NCBI GenBank assembly: GCA_023251755.1
Contig: JAHEYF010000018.1
Location: forward strand, 1-44,126
Length of the DNA stretch: 44,126 nucleotides
Source: Bacteroidota bacterium
GTDB lineage: Bacteria > Bacteroidota > Bacteroidia > B-17B0 > Aurantibacillaceae
Direction: 5' to 3'
In this document: piece by piece, positions 18,100-26,889 of the stretch
Numbering within the stretch: position 1 is the first letter of the stretch
Layout: every line of letters begins with the position of its first letter
Position numbers and translations under genes: made by a program
The notes under the pieces: model-generated
The model's input: the letters and a program-made list of their open reading frames with translations, nothing else
What the model was told of the DNA's origin: nothing
Databases searched by the model: none

Positions 18100-18146
18100 C
18101 CCGTTTAACTGTTCAATCGTTCCACCAACTAATGAACGAATAAACA
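18100..18146. repeat. Dispersed palindromic repeat, copy D
   Basis: GTTTAACTGTT (18103-18113) and AACGAATAAAC (18135-18145) are imperfect inverted arms (8 of 11). It is oriented opposite to copy A, sharing the 13-nt GTTCAATCGTTCC (18111-18123) in inverted form. It lies between the convergent T9SS and GSCFA genes. Confidence 0.7.
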
Positions 18147-18173
18147 ATAAAACGAAAGAACAGGAACAAAAGG

Positions 18174-19157
18174 CTAACTTTCAAACTGACTAAACCCAAG
18201 AAAAGGATATTTAAGATGTAGTTCCTGTACCCGGCTTAAAACCTGTGATCTGAATTTTTTATAACTTGCGGTATCGCTATGAAAAGGCCTGTGTTCGCAG
18301 GCTTTTTTTAATTCTTCGAGTTGGGTATAAATGTTTTTTGTTTCTTCTGAAAAAAAAGTTTCCCTGAATTTTTCCCATACATAATCAATGGCCAGACTAT
18401 TCGGGTGAACCAGGTCTTTTTCATAAAAACGATAATCCCGCAATTCATCCATCACCAATTCATAAGCCGGAAAATAAAGGCAGTTTTTTTCCATACAGAG
18501 CTCATGCACCAATTGAATTAAAACAGACTTACTTAAATTGTTTTCGATTAAACCATCGCGCACATACCTTACCGGGCTCACTGTAAATACAATGTGTAAT
18601 TTTGGGTTGAATGTTTTGAATGCATCAATCAACTTCAGATAATCGTTTTTGAGTTCGTCTTTATTCAGTAATATTTTTTCAAATTCCCGCTGAGGTACCT
18701 TGTGGCAATTGGCCACCGGCTCGTTGTTGTGCTGATGCCTGTATGCAAAAGCAGAGCCGAACGTGATGAACAGCCACTGCGCATCTTTTAAATGAACGTT
18801 CGCCTTTTCAATGGAAGTATTTATTTTGTTTAAACAATTTTCCTGCGAAGGATCTGAGAACACACCGTGATGCCCCCATGAATGCCAGCATTCGTTAAAA
18901 TAAAAAATATCTTTTGCAGTATATTCCTTTTTTGTGAGTGTATCCTGTAAAGCCTTTCGAATACTTGTTGGATTAAACAATATGCCGTGTGAGTTGACTA
19001 AGCTGTTCAATTTGTAGGCATCAAACTTTGCGGCCATGTTTTCGGCAAAACAAGAACCCATTAAAACGAATTTATCCCGGTATGAAATTTTTACAGCCGA
19101 TGCCGGAACATTGAAATGAAGTTTAAAATCCATGTTCTGTAAAAATAAAGAATTCAT
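18174..19157 (-). CDS. GSCFA domain protein (SGNH-hydrolase-like)
   Basis: The 327-residue protein carries the family-naming motif GSCFAENMA near residue 34, followed by SHGILFNPTSIRKAL, WLFITFGSAFAY and FTVSPVRYVRDG. This matches the GSCFA family (Pfam name), which resembles SGNH/GDSL esterases: Ser of GSCF as nucleophile and a C-terminal Asp/His region (YEKDLVHPNSLAIDY). The biochemical substrate is unknown. ATG 19157 gives the full frame. ATG 19133 (MDFKLHFNV) is an equally credible start that removes eight residues. It is divergent from ctaA with a short shared upstream region. Confidence 0.88.
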   Translation of the reverse strand: MNSLFLQNMDFKLHFNVPASAVKISYRDKFVLMGSCFAENMAAKFDAYKLNSLVNSHGILFNPTSIRKALQDTLTKKEYTAKDIFYFNECWHSWGHHGVFSDPSQENCLNKINTSIEKANVHLKDAQWLFITFGSAFAYRHQHNNEPVANCHKVPQREFEKILLNKDELKNDYLKLIDAFKTFNPKLHIVFTVSPVRYVRDGLIENNLSKSVLIQLVHELCMEKNCLYFPAYELVMDELRDYRFYEKDLVHPNSLAIDYVWEKFRETFFSEETKNIYTQLEELKKACEHRPFHSDTASYKKFRSQVLSRVQELHLKYPFLGFSQFES

Positions 19158-19181
19158 TTAGCAAATAAGGCCTTTGCTTGT

Positions 19182-19189
19182 TACATTTG
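19182..19189 (+). promoter_or_regulatory. Promoter -7 box for ctaA
   Basis: TACATTTG is an exact TAnnTTTG box, 15 bases before the ctaA ATG at 19205. The expected leader is about 12 bases. Confidence 0.5.
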
Positions 19190-19204
19190 CACAACAATTT
19201 TTGT

Positions 19205-20242
19205 ATGCTTAAAAACAACCCTCACCGTGGTATTATTCTCTGGCTGCTGAGCGGCTGTTTCCTTATTTATGTAATGGTAGTGGTGGGTTGTATGACCAGG
19301 CTCACCCATTCGGGTTTGTCTATTGCCGACTGGACTGTGATGGGCTCCGTTCCGCCTTTAAGTGAGCAGGCCTGGAACGAACATTTTACAACATACCAGC
19401 AAAGCCCGGAGTTTAAACTTGTCAACAGTCAAATGAGCCTCGAAGAATTCAAATCCATTTTCTGGTGGGAATACATTCACCGTTTTATTGGACGCTCAAT
19501 AGGCCTGGTGTTTTTTGCAGGTTTTGTTTTTTTCTTCATCAAAAAGAAATTCCCGAAAACACTTTATCCAAAACTGTTTGTATTGGTTGGCCTTGGGGCT
19601 TTACAAGGATTAATAGGCTGGTGGATGGTAAAAAGCGGCCTGGTTAAAAACCCTGCGGTGAGCCACTACCGCTTAGCCATTCATTTAATCAGTGCATTCA
19701 CGGTGTTTGCCTTTACCCTGTGGTATGCTTTACAGCTCATTTACCCCAAAGAAAACAGGAAGGAAACGGAAGGAAAAAAACTTTTGCCGCTGATGAATGT
19801 GTTGTTTGTCGCTTTAATCTTTCAAATCATTTACGGAGCCTTTGTTGCGGGCTTAAAAGCGGGTTTATTTTACCCCAGCTGGCCCAAAATGGGCGATGAA
19901 TGGTTTCCGGAAGACACAATACTAACAAGTGATTCGATGCTCAAAAATTTTACCGAAAACGGGGCAGGGGTACAATTTATTCACCGCAGTTTTGCATTTA
20001 TTGTAACAGCCCTGGTAGCCTGGCTATGGCATAAATCAAATAAACTACAACTCAATAAACTACAATACACCGGCATCACCTGTTTAATTTATGGAATAAC
20101 CATACAGTTTATATTGGGGGTTTTTACCCTGCTGTACCAGGTGCCGGTAGTACTTGGGGTATTGCACCAGACAGGCGCATTTTTTCTTTTTGTTACCAGT
20201 GTTTTTTTATTGTACCATTTTAGTGAGGGAGTGAGAAAGTAA
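19205..20242 (+). CDS. ctaA: Heme A synthase, COX15/CtaA family
   Basis: This 345-residue protein has about eight membrane helices and the family motifs GCMTRLTHSGLSIADW (N-terminal), WWEYIHRFIGR (first heme-ligand His), a second His in VSHYRLAIHL, and FIHRSFAF and VLHQTGAF in the second half. It converts heme O to heme A in the inner membrane for aa3-type cytochrome oxidases, indicating aerobic respiration. ATG 19205 is chosen; the upstream in-frame TTG at 19178 would overlap the promoter box. The oxidase subunits and ctaB are not in the window. Confidence 0.96.
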   Translation: MLKNNPHRGIILWLLSGCFLIYVMVVVGCMTRLTHSGLSIADWTVMGSVPPLSEQAWNEHFTTYQQSPEFKLVNSQMSLEEFKSIFWWEYIHRFIGRSIGLVFFAGFVFFFIKKKFPKTLYPKLFVLVGLGALQGLIGWWMVKSGLVKNPAVSHYRLAIHLISAFTVFAFTLWYALQLIYPKENRKETEGKKLLPLMNVLFVALIFQIIYGAFVAGLKAGLFYPSWPKMGDEWFPEDTILTSDSMLKNFTENGAGVQFIHRSFAFIVTALVAWLWHKSNKLQLNKLQYTGITCLIYGITIQFILGVFTLLYQVPVVLGVLHQTGAFFLFVTSVFLLYHFSEGVRK

Positions 20243-20262
20243 GAAGTGAGAGAGTGAGAAGA
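20222..20262. repeat. GTGAGA-word low-complexity repeat
   Basis: Imperfect tandem words of the type GTGAGA(G/A)A(G) run through the end of ctaA and about 20 bases beyond. The ctaA terminus (SEGVRK) and its stop are encoded inside it. Confidence 0.5.
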
Positions 20263-20395
20263 CAGATCTCGTTTACGAAGGCATGGCAGAATACTGAAAA
20301 ATCCTATATCATACTACTACGCTCAGAAGCAATCTTACCTTTCACGCAAGGCCACACGTATGAGAATAAACTTAGTGCAGTTTAGTGGAAAATCA

Positions 20396-20839
20396 CTAAT
20401 CGTCCGTTGGCTCCGCAGCCTTTTTAAATGCAGCCTTTTTTGGTTTTATTTTTTTCGGCCACAATACATTTACCAATTGATTGTCTTTGGTAATAAGTGT
20501 TTTGCTGATTCCATTGGTAATCGTAACGTCTTTCACTTCTGATTTCCATACCCGTATCACCTGCTCATACGTCCCGTCTTCCAATAAAATATAAAACGAC
20601 TCTACTTTTTTATCTTTTACAATTGCTTTTCCCTGAAAACACTCTGCATTGGCTCCCAGCCTGAATGAAACAATAACATCGGTATAAGATCCGTCAGTAA
20701 TTTCCTCTGCTCCGCGTTCTTCAAATTTTAATGCCCATTTGTTGTAACAGTTTAAGTCTGGTTTGGTGTTTTCCTGGGCGTTTAAACTTATTCCCAACGA
20801 CAGTAAGAACAACAGGGTAGAGATTTTTTTCATAGACAT
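20396..20839 (-). CDS. Exported protein of unknown function
   Basis: This 147-residue protein has a clear signal peptide (KKISTLLFLLSLGISLNAQ). The mature part is a small, probably beta-rich domain with two cysteines (LNCYNKWALKFEERG, NAECFQGKA) and a Lys/Ala-rich C-terminus (KKIKPKKAAFKKAAE). I do not recognise a family. Both ATG 20839 and ATG 20833 are possible starts; the shorter gives a more typical signal peptide (MKKIS). It is divergent from comM and convergent with ctaA. Confidence 0.75.
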   Translation of the reverse strand: MSMKKISTLLFLLSLGISLNAQENTKPDLNCYNKWALKFEERGAEEITDGSYTDVIVSFRLGANAECFQGKAIVKDKKVESFYILLEDGTYEQVIRVWKSEVKDVTITNGISKTLITKDNQLVNVLWPKKIKPKKAAFKKAAEPTDD

Positions 20840-20888
20840 CTTAAATTTTTGGTTAACCGACTTATTCTGGCGTGTTTTTAATGTGTAA

Positions 20889-20896
20889 TACTTTTG
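20889..20896 (+). promoter_or_regulatory. Promoter -7 box for comM
   Basis: TACTTTTG is an exact TAnnTTTG box, about 54 bases before the comM ATG at 20950. No clear -33 element is visible. Confidence 0.45.
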
Positions 20897-20949
20897 TAAT
20901 TTTAATTCGCTTAAATGTATAAAAAATTATTTACAAAATAAATTTCGAC

Positions 20950-22488
20950 ATGCTTGTTAAAACATACGGCTGTGCTGTGTATGGAATAAACGCAATAAAG
21001 GTGACTGTGGAGGTGAACATGGGTATTGGCATTAATTTTTTTATGGTGGGTTTGCCCGATAGTGCCGTAAAGGAAAGCCAGCAACGCATTGACGCCGCCC
21101 TTAAAAACAACGGGTATAAAATCCCTGGAAAAACCATCACCGTCAACATGGCCCCTGCCGATATTAAAAAAGAAGGTTCGGCTTATGACCTTACCATTGC
21201 GATTGGAATACTTGCAGCATCGGGGCAAATGTTATCGCACAAAGCCGGCGATTATATTATTATGGGCGAACTGGCCTTAGACGGGGAATTGCGACCGATA
21301 AAGGGCGTGTTGCCCATAGCCATAAAAGCACAGGAAGAAGGCTTTAAAGGAATAATTTTACCGTTTGCCAATGCCCGCGAAGCCGCGGTGGTGAATGGAT
21401 TAGAGGTGTATGGGGTGGAAAACATAAAACAGGTGATTGATTTTTTTAACGATGCCATTGCTTTAAACAAAGTAAGCATTGATATAGAAGAGGAATTTTT
21501 ATGCAAACTAACACAGGCAGAGTACGATTTTTCGGAAGTAAAAGGCCAGGAGAACATTAAGCGTGCCTTAGAGATTGCCGCTGCCGGCGGACACAACGTG
21601 ATCTTAATCGGCCCGCCGGGGGCAGGTAAAACCATGCTTTCAAAACGCCTCCCGTCCATTTTACCTCCGCTCACCATGCAGGAGGCCCTGGAAACCACCA
21701 AAATACAAAGCGTTGCAGGGAAGATGGGTAAAAACACCGGCCTGGTAACACAGCGTCCTTTTCGCAATCCCCATCACACCATCAGCGACGTGGCCCTGGT
21801 TGGGGGTGGAAGCAACCCCCAACCGGGCGAAATATCCCTTGCACACAACGGGGTATTGTTTTTGGATGAATTACCCGAATTTAAACGCACTGCTCTTGAA
21901 GTAATGCGTCAACCATTAGAAGACAGGGTAGTAACCATTGCCCGGGCCAAATTTTCTGTGGAATATCCTGCAAGCTTTATGTTGGTGGCGAGCATGAACC
22001 CCTGCCCCTGCGGCTTTTACAACCATCCCGAAAAAGACTGTGTCTGTTCTTCGGGTGTGGTGCAAAAATACCTTAATAAAATATCCGGGCCTTTACTCGA
22101 CCGGATTGACATACACATTGAAGTAACACCTGTGCCCTTTAGTGAATTGTCAAAATCAAAACCCTCCGAAAAAAGTTCGGATATACGTGAAAGGGTCATC
22201 AGGGCACGTGAAGTGCAGCAGGCACGGTATGTTGGAAGAGAAGGAATTTATTGCAATGCCCAGATGCGCTCCAAAGATTTGCAGAAAATATGTGTACTGG
22301 ATGAAGCAGGCAACGCCCTGTTAAAAACAGCTATGGAACGATTGGGTCTCTCGGCCAGGGCTTACGACCGCATTTTAAAAGTAGCCCGCACCATCGCCGA
22401 TATGGATACCAGCGAAAACATCCTTCCCATACACGTGGCCGAAGCCATTCAATACCGGAGCTTAGACAGGGACAATTGGGCGGGATGA
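20950..22488 (+). CDS. comM: YifB/ComM family Mg-chelatase-like AAA+ ATPase
   Basis: This 512-residue protein has the usual three parts. The N-terminal ChlI-like domain begins LVKTYGCAVYGI and includes VGLPDSAVKESQQRI. The AAA+ core has Walker A GPPGAGKTM near residue 221, Walker B LFLDELPEF, and the MNPCPCG and cysteine cluster region. The C-terminal Mg_chelatase lid has LSARAYDRILKVARTIADM. ComM is a hexameric helicase that drives branch migration during natural transformation. Homologues are widespread in non-competent bacteria as YifB. ATG 20950 fits the family start. With dprA in the same window it hints at transformation capacity but does not prove it. Confidence 0.95.
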   Translation: MLVKTYGCAVYGINAIKVTVEVNMGIGINFFMVGLPDSAVKESQQRIDAALKNNGYKIPGKTITVNMAPADIKKEGSAYDLTIAIGILAASGQMLSHKAGDYIIMGELALDGELRPIKGVLPIAIKAQEEGFKGIILPFANAREAAVVNGLEVYGVENIKQVIDFFNDAIALNKVSIDIEEEFLCKLTQAEYDFSEVKGQENIKRALEIAAAGGHNVILIGPPGAGKTMLSKRLPSILPPLTMQEALETTKIQSVAGKMGKNTGLVTQRPFRNPHHTISDVALVGGGSNPQPGEISLAHNGVLFLDELPEFKRTALEVMRQPLEDRVVTIARAKFSVEYPASFMLVASMNPCPCGFYNHPEKDCVCSSGVVQKYLNKISGPLLDRIDIHIEVTPVPFSELSKSKPSEKSSDIRERVIRAREVQQARYVGREGIYCNAQMRSKDLQKICVLDEAGNALLKTAMERLGLSARAYDRILKVARTIADMDTSENILPIHVAEAIQYRSLDRDNWAG

Positions 22489-22498
22489 GCGGCTTAGA

Positions 22499-22526
22499 TT
22501 CAAAGTTCAAGATTTAAAATTCAAAG
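22499..22526. repeat. TTCAAAG-word repeat
   Basis: ATTCAAAG, TTCAAGAT and AAATTCAAAG follow each other directly after the comM stop. This is a short degenerate tandem of one word and is non-coding. Confidence 0.45.
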
Positions 22527-22557
22527 AAATACAGGGCTTATACAATATTGGAATATT

Positions 22558-22618
22558 AAATTCCGTCAGTATGTTGACGGAATTTAATGTAATTCAGTCA
22601 GTATGTTGACGGAAATTT
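22558..22618. promoter_or_regulatory. Twin dyad operator upstream of the DUF4143 ATPase
   Basis: AAATTCCGTCA-GTATGT-TGACGGAATTT (22558-22585) is a perfect 11-bp inverted repeat with a 6-nt centre. A second copy at 22591-22618 is less perfect on its left arm. The 18 bases GTCAGTATGTTGACGGAA (22565-22582) recur at 22597-22614 [offset 32 bp, three helical turns]. The second copy ends 3 bases before the promoter box, so occupancy should block transcription. Confidence 0.7.
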
Positions 22619-22620
22619 AG

Positions 22621-22628
22621 TATATTTG
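22621..22628 (+). promoter_or_regulatory. Promoter -7 box for the DUF4143 ATPase
   Basis: TATATTTG is an exact TAnnTTTG box directly after the twin operator, with a predicted leader of about 12 bases to ATG 22644. No -33 TTTG at the expected distance is seen. Confidence 0.55.
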
Positions 22629-22643
22629 TACTTTAAATCTGCA

Positions 22644-23789
22644 ATGAATTTTTTTAAAAGAGCCCTTCAGGACAAAATAATAAAACAATTAAAACCCAAC
22701 AAAGTAGTGGTTTTAATTGGTGCCCGAAGAACAGGGAAAACTATGCTGCTAAAAGAGATACTTAAGCAGCAACCTGATTTTTCATTGGTATTGAATGGCG
22801 AAGATGCCGGAACACAGCTTGTACTGAAAGACCGGACGATAGAAAACTACAAGCGTTTATTGGGTAACAAAAAATTACTGGTGATTGATGAAGCCCAAAA
22901 GATTCCGGACATAGGAAACATACTCAAACTTATTGCAGATGAAATAAAAGGGCTTAAAATTATTGTAAGTGGTTCTTCTATGTTTGATTTAAACAATCAA
23001 CTGGGCGAGCCCTTAACAGGGAGAAAAATAACATTTCAGTTGTTTCCGGCTGCACAAATGGAATTGTCAGACACCGAGAATTTAGTTCAAACTAAAAACA
23101 AGCTGGAAGAACGACTGATATATGGCTCTTATCCGGAATTATTGCAGTATACAAGCGGAGAAGAAAAGGCAGAGTACCTGAAAGAATTAGTGAATTCCTA
23201 TTTACTAAAAGATATTCTGGCTTTTGACAACATTCGCAATTCAGCTAAATTATTGGATTTGTTGCGTTTATTAGCCTTTCAAACAGGAAGTGAAGTATCG
23301 CTGGAAGAATTGGGGAAACAGCTGCAAATCAGTAAAAATACGGTGGAACGTTATATGGACCTGCTGTCGAAAGTATTTATCATTTACCGGGTGCAGGGTT
23401 TTAGCCGCAACCTGAGGAAAGAAATTACCAAAAGCAGTAAATGGTACTTTTACGACAACGGCATCCGGAACACCCTTGTAGCAAACCTGAACCCCTTGTC
23501 CCTCAGGGACGATAAAGGCCTGTTGTGGGAAAACTACCTCTTGTCCGAACGCATCAAATACCAGGCTTATACCGGCATGCTGGTAAATAATTATTTCTGG
23601 CGTACTTACCAGCAACAGGAAATAGACTGGGTAGAGGAAAGGGGGGGGAAACTGTATGCTTACGAAATTAAATGGAAAGCCGATAAAAAAATAACAGCTC
23701 CTTCGGCATGGGCTGATAATTACCCAAAAACAAGTTTTGAAGTGATAACAAGTGCCAATTATTTAAACTGGATAAGCCCGGCTAAATAA
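22644..23789 (+). CDS. AAA ATPase with DUF4143 domain
   Basis: The 381-residue protein starts with a P-loop domain: Walker A GARRTGKT at 26-33 and Walker B LLVIDEAQ at 78-85, then VSGSSMFDL (sensor-like). A winged-helix unit sits in the middle (SLEELGKQLQISKNTVERYMDLL). The C-terminal DUF4143 part has a PD-(D/E)xK-like signature (EIDWVEE ... YAYEIKW). The family is abundant, often patchily distributed and of unknown function; some propose links to mobile DNA or toxin-like systems. ATG 22644 is chosen; the in-frame TTG at 22626 lies inside the promoter box. The twin dyads upstream suggest autoregulation, with the internal winged helix as a candidate binder. Confidence 0.9.
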   Translation: MNFFKRALQDKIIKQLKPNKVVVLIGARRTGKTMLLKEILKQQPDFSLVLNGEDAGTQLVLKDRTIENYKRLLGNKKLLVIDEAQKIPDIGNILKLIADEIKGLKIIVSGSSMFDLNNQLGEPLTGRKITFQLFPAAQMELSDTENLVQTKNKLEERLIYGSYPELLQYTSGEEKAEYLKELVNSYLLKDILAFDNIRNSAKLLDLLRLLAFQTGSEVSLEELGKQLQISKNTVERYMDLLSKVFIIYRVQGFSRNLRKEITKSSKWYFYDNGIRNTLVANLNPLSLRDDKGLLWENYLLSERIKYQAYTGMLVNNYFWRTYQQQEIDWVEERGGKLYAYEIKWKADKKITAPSAWADNYPKTSFEVITSANYLNWISPAK

Positions 23790-23820
23790 TAATTCGATTA
23801 TTTTTACGTTACCTGATCTT

Positions 23821-25419
23821 ATGCCCCTACTCAAAACGATTTTTACAAACAAAAACCTTTATTTATTCGGGTTGTTGTTAATTATTGTGGGTATGCCTGT
23901 GTCTAAATTTTTGATGAGCGTAGGCCAGTTTGTATTGCTGGGCAACTGGATCATTGAAGGAGATTTTAAACGAAAAAGGCAAATCATTAAAACTTCAAAG
24001 CTGTTGTGGGTCTTGTGCAGTTTTTATGCCCTGCATTTAATTGGCTTGTTTTACACCAGCGATTTTAACTATGCTTTAAACGACCTGCGGATAAAACTTC
24101 CCCTGTTGTGGTTTCCTTTGCTGTTTGCCACCTCAAAGCCGCTCGAAAAAAAAGAAATAGATACCTTGTTAAACGTGTTTATTGCCTCGGTGTTTACAGC
24201 CAGTATAGTAAGCATGTTTGTATTGCTGGGTTATACCAAAAGAAAAGTTAGCGATATCCGCGACATTTCCATCTTTAACTCACACATCCGTTTTGCCTTA
24301 ATGATTGTATTGAGTATATGCGCCTTGTTGTACAATTATTTCAAAACAGAAAAAGCCCTGCATTATATACTCAAAGCAGTGCTGGCGCTGTGGTTCATTG
24401 TTTTTTTATGTATTATGGAATCCTTAACCGGCCTTATCATTTTGGTAGTGGTGTTATATTATTTGTTGATTCAGTTTTTCAGGAATCAAAAAAAACCGCT
24501 GTTAAAGCTGTTCCCGTTTTTATTGTTATCCCTTGGGGGATTCATGCTCTTTTACATCATACACGCTGAATGGAGAAAATATTATACGGTACAGAAAATT
24601 GATTTTAAGACTGCTTATGCGAAAAAAACACCGAATGGCAATATATACGAAAATGATTCTACTAAAAAGGTTACTGAAAACGGGCATTATTTATGGATGA
24701 ACAATTCTTTTGGGGAAATGAGGGAGGCCTGGCAAAAACGAAGTCAGCTTGGTTTCGACAGCCTTGACCAGAAAGGGAATACCCTGGCCTTTACCCTGGC
24801 AAGGTATTTAACCTCCAAAGGATTAACAAAAGATTCCTTAGCGGTAAGTTCACTGGGAAATGAAGAAATAAAATTAGTAGAAAAAGGGGTCAGCAATTAT
24901 TTATACCCTAATACAGGCAGCATCCGCTCGCGCATACACGAAGTAATTTGGGAATACGACAGTTATATCAACGGCGTTGGTGCATCAGGGCATTCTTTAT
25001 TAATGCGCCTTGAGTTCTGGAAAACAGGTTTAAACATTATTCGTAAGCAGCCTGTGCTGGGAGTAGGTACAGGCGATGTGCAAGTAGCCTATAACAGGCA
25101 ATACAAAGCCGACAACTCGAAATTAACAGAACGCTGGCACCTGCGTAGCCACAACCAGTTTATTGCCATTGGCGTTGCCTTTGGGCTGATCGGAATTCTT
25201 CTTTTTTTCATATGGTTATTTGCCCCGTTGTTCATGGTAAAACAAAAAAATCCTCTATTTCCGCTCTTTTTTATTATTGGCTTTTTGTCTATGCTCAACG
25301 AAGACACACTTGAAACCCAGGCCGGCGTGACCTTTTTCGGATTTTTTTATTGTTTCTTTTTGTTGAATGAAGGCATAAAGAGCCGGGAACCAGGCGAAAT
25401 TAAACCCGGCATAGAATGA
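23821..25419 (+). CDS. O-antigen ligase/polymerase family membrane protein
   Basis: This 532-residue polytopic protein has roughly 10-12 membrane helices (LFGLLLIIVGMPVSKFLM, FTASIVSMFVLLG, LIGILLFFIWLFAP). A long hydrophilic external loop spans roughly residues 255-400. The Wzy_C-type motif after the loop includes PVLGVGTGDV and LRSHNQFIAIGVAFG, followed by NEDTLETQAGV, a string typical of Bacteroidota members. Such enzymes join lipid-linked glycan to lipid A core or polymerise repeat units at the periplasmic face. It opens the forward polysaccharide run, 31 bp after the DUF4143 gene. Ligase versus polymerase cannot be decided from sequence. Confidence 0.88.
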   Translation: MPLLKTIFTNKNLYLFGLLLIIVGMPVSKFLMSVGQFVLLGNWIIEGDFKRKRQIIKTSKLLWVLCSFYALHLIGLFYTSDFNYALNDLRIKLPLLWFPLLFATSKPLEKKEIDTLLNVFIASVFTASIVSMFVLLGYTKRKVSDIRDISIFNSHIRFALMIVLSICALLYNYFKTEKALHYILKAVLALWFIVFLCIMESLTGLIILVVVLYYLLIQFFRNQKKPLLKLFPFLLLSLGGFMLFYIIHAEWRKYYTVQKIDFKTAYAKKTPNGNIYENDSTKKVTENGHYLWMNNSFGEMREAWQKRSQLGFDSLDQKGNTLAFTLARYLTSKGLTKDSLAVSSLGNEEIKLVEKGVSNYLYPNTGSIRSRIHEVIWEYDSYINGVGASGHSLLMRLEFWKTGLNIIRKQPVLGVGTGDVQVAYNRQYKADNSKLTERWHLRSHNQFIAIGVAFGLIGILLFFIWLFAPLFMVKQKNPLFPLFFIIGFLSMLNEDTLETQAGVTFFGFFYCFFLLNEGIKSREPGEIKPGIE

Positions 25420-25461
25420 AACGCCTAAAAAATGTAAATTAGCACTTTCTATAAAAATTGA

Positions 25462-26889
25462 ATGGTTTTCAGTAGCAGTATATTTTTAGTTTATTTCTTT
25501 CCCCTGTTTTTAACCTTCTATTTTTTAGCGGATAAAAAGTACAAAAATATTGTCCTGCTTTTATCCAGTATTGTTTTTTACAGCTGGGGAGCACCCAAAT
25601 TTATTTTTGCCATACTGGCTACCACTACGGTTGATTTTTATTTTGTTCAGCTCTTACACACATCCACTACAGAAAAAAAAAGAAAGTTGTTTTTAATTCT
25701 TTCCCTGTTCCTCAACGTTGGCATGTTGTTCTATTTTAAATACTGCAATTTTTTTATTGAAAACGTTAACGTCGTGTTAAATTCTTTGGGTGTTAAACAG
25801 GTGGCCTGGACCAAAGTTATTTTACCCATCGGTATATCGTTTTATACATTTGAAAGCCTTACCTATGTAATTGATGTTTACCGCAGGGTGCACAAACCTT
25901 TAAACAACTTCTGGGATTATCAGTTGTATATAATTTTATTTCCGAAGTTAATTGCAGGCCCCATTATCCGTTACCACGAAATTTCCGATCAGATAGCAGA
26001 CAGGAGCATGAACGATACAGTAGACAATAAACTTACCGGTTTTTACCGTTTTGTAATTGGCTTATCAAAAAAAGTGCTCATCGCCAATGTAATGGCGGCT
26101 AAGGCCGACGAGGTGTTCGCGCTACCGGCCGGTCAGCTCTCCTCTTCAGTTGCATGGATAGGCATGCTGGCCTATACTTTTCAAATCTATTTCGATTTTT
26201 CGGGTTATTCCGATATGGCCCTGGGTATCGGAAAAATGATTGGTTTTAAATTCCCCGAAAACTTTAACAACCCTTATACCTCACAAAGCATAACAGAGTT
26301 CTGGAGGCGCTGGCACATCACGCTGGGCAACTGGATGAGGAATTATTTATACATCCCTTTGGGTGGAAACAAAGTAAATTCAAAATTCAGGCTGTACTTT
26401 AATTTGTGGTTGGTTTTTCTTGCCTCCGGTTTCTGGCACGGCGCAGCCTGGACTTTTATTATATGGGGAATTTACCACGGATTTTTGCTGGTACTCGAAC
26501 GCATCTTTTTATTAAAGGTGTATGAACGCATCGGCAAATTTCCATCCATGCTCATTACCTTTATTTTAGTGGCCATTGGCTGGGTGTTTTTCAGGGCCGA
26601 TAAAACAAGTTATGCTATACAATTTGTGAAACAATTATTTACTTTCAACTGGCAAATGCCTCTTCGTTTTATTAGTCCCGAATTTGTTTTGTGTTTTGTA
26701 TTGGCCCTCTTGTTTTCATTTTTTGTAAGTGTAAAAATCGGTGAAAAAATCCAGCAAAAAATCTATTATTCGTATTATGGCCTTGCAGGTAATTTAGCTA
26801 TGAGCACTTTAAGCATTGTGTTATTCACCTTATCACTGGCCGCAATAACTTCCTCCGGTTTTAACCCCTTTATTTATTTCAGGTTTTGA
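25462..26889 (+). CDS. MBOAT-family O-acyltransferase (AlgI-like)
   Basis: The 475-residue polytopic protein starts MVFSSSIFLVYFFP, typical of AlgI/PatA-type MBOATs. Its conserved regions are FDFSGYSDMALGIGKMIGF, EFWRRWHITLGNWMRNYLY (His285) and FWHGAAWTFIIWG, whose His326 is the expected catalytic histidine. AlgI-type proteins move acetyl groups from the cytoplasm across the inner membrane for O-acetylation of exported polysaccharide. The following gene, overlapping by four bases, is the matching AlgJ/AlgX-like transferase. I infer O-acetylation of a surface glycan made by this locus. The length is normal. Confidence 0.94.
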   Translation: MVFSSSIFLVYFFPLFLTFYFLADKKYKNIVLLLSSIVFYSWGAPKFIFAILATTTVDFYFVQLLHTSTTEKKRKLFLILSLFLNVGMLFYFKYCNFFIENVNVVLNSLGVKQVAWTKVILPIGISFYTFESLTYVIDVYRRVHKPLNNFWDYQLYIILFPKLIAGPIIRYHEISDQIADRSMNDTVDNKLTGFYRFVIGLSKKVLIANVMAAKADEVFALPAGQLSSSVAWIGMLAYTFQIYFDFSGYSDMALGIGKMIGFKFPENFNNPYTSQSITEFWRRWHITLGNWMRNYLYIPLGGNKVNSKFRLYFNLWLVFLASGFWHGAAWTFIIWGIYHGFLLVLERIFLLKVYERIGKFPSMLITFILVAIGWVFFRADKTSYAIQFVKQLFTFNWQMPLRFISPEFVLCFVLALLFSFFVSVKIGEKIQQKIYYSYYGLAGNLAMSTLSIVLFTLSLAAITSSGFNPFIYFRF

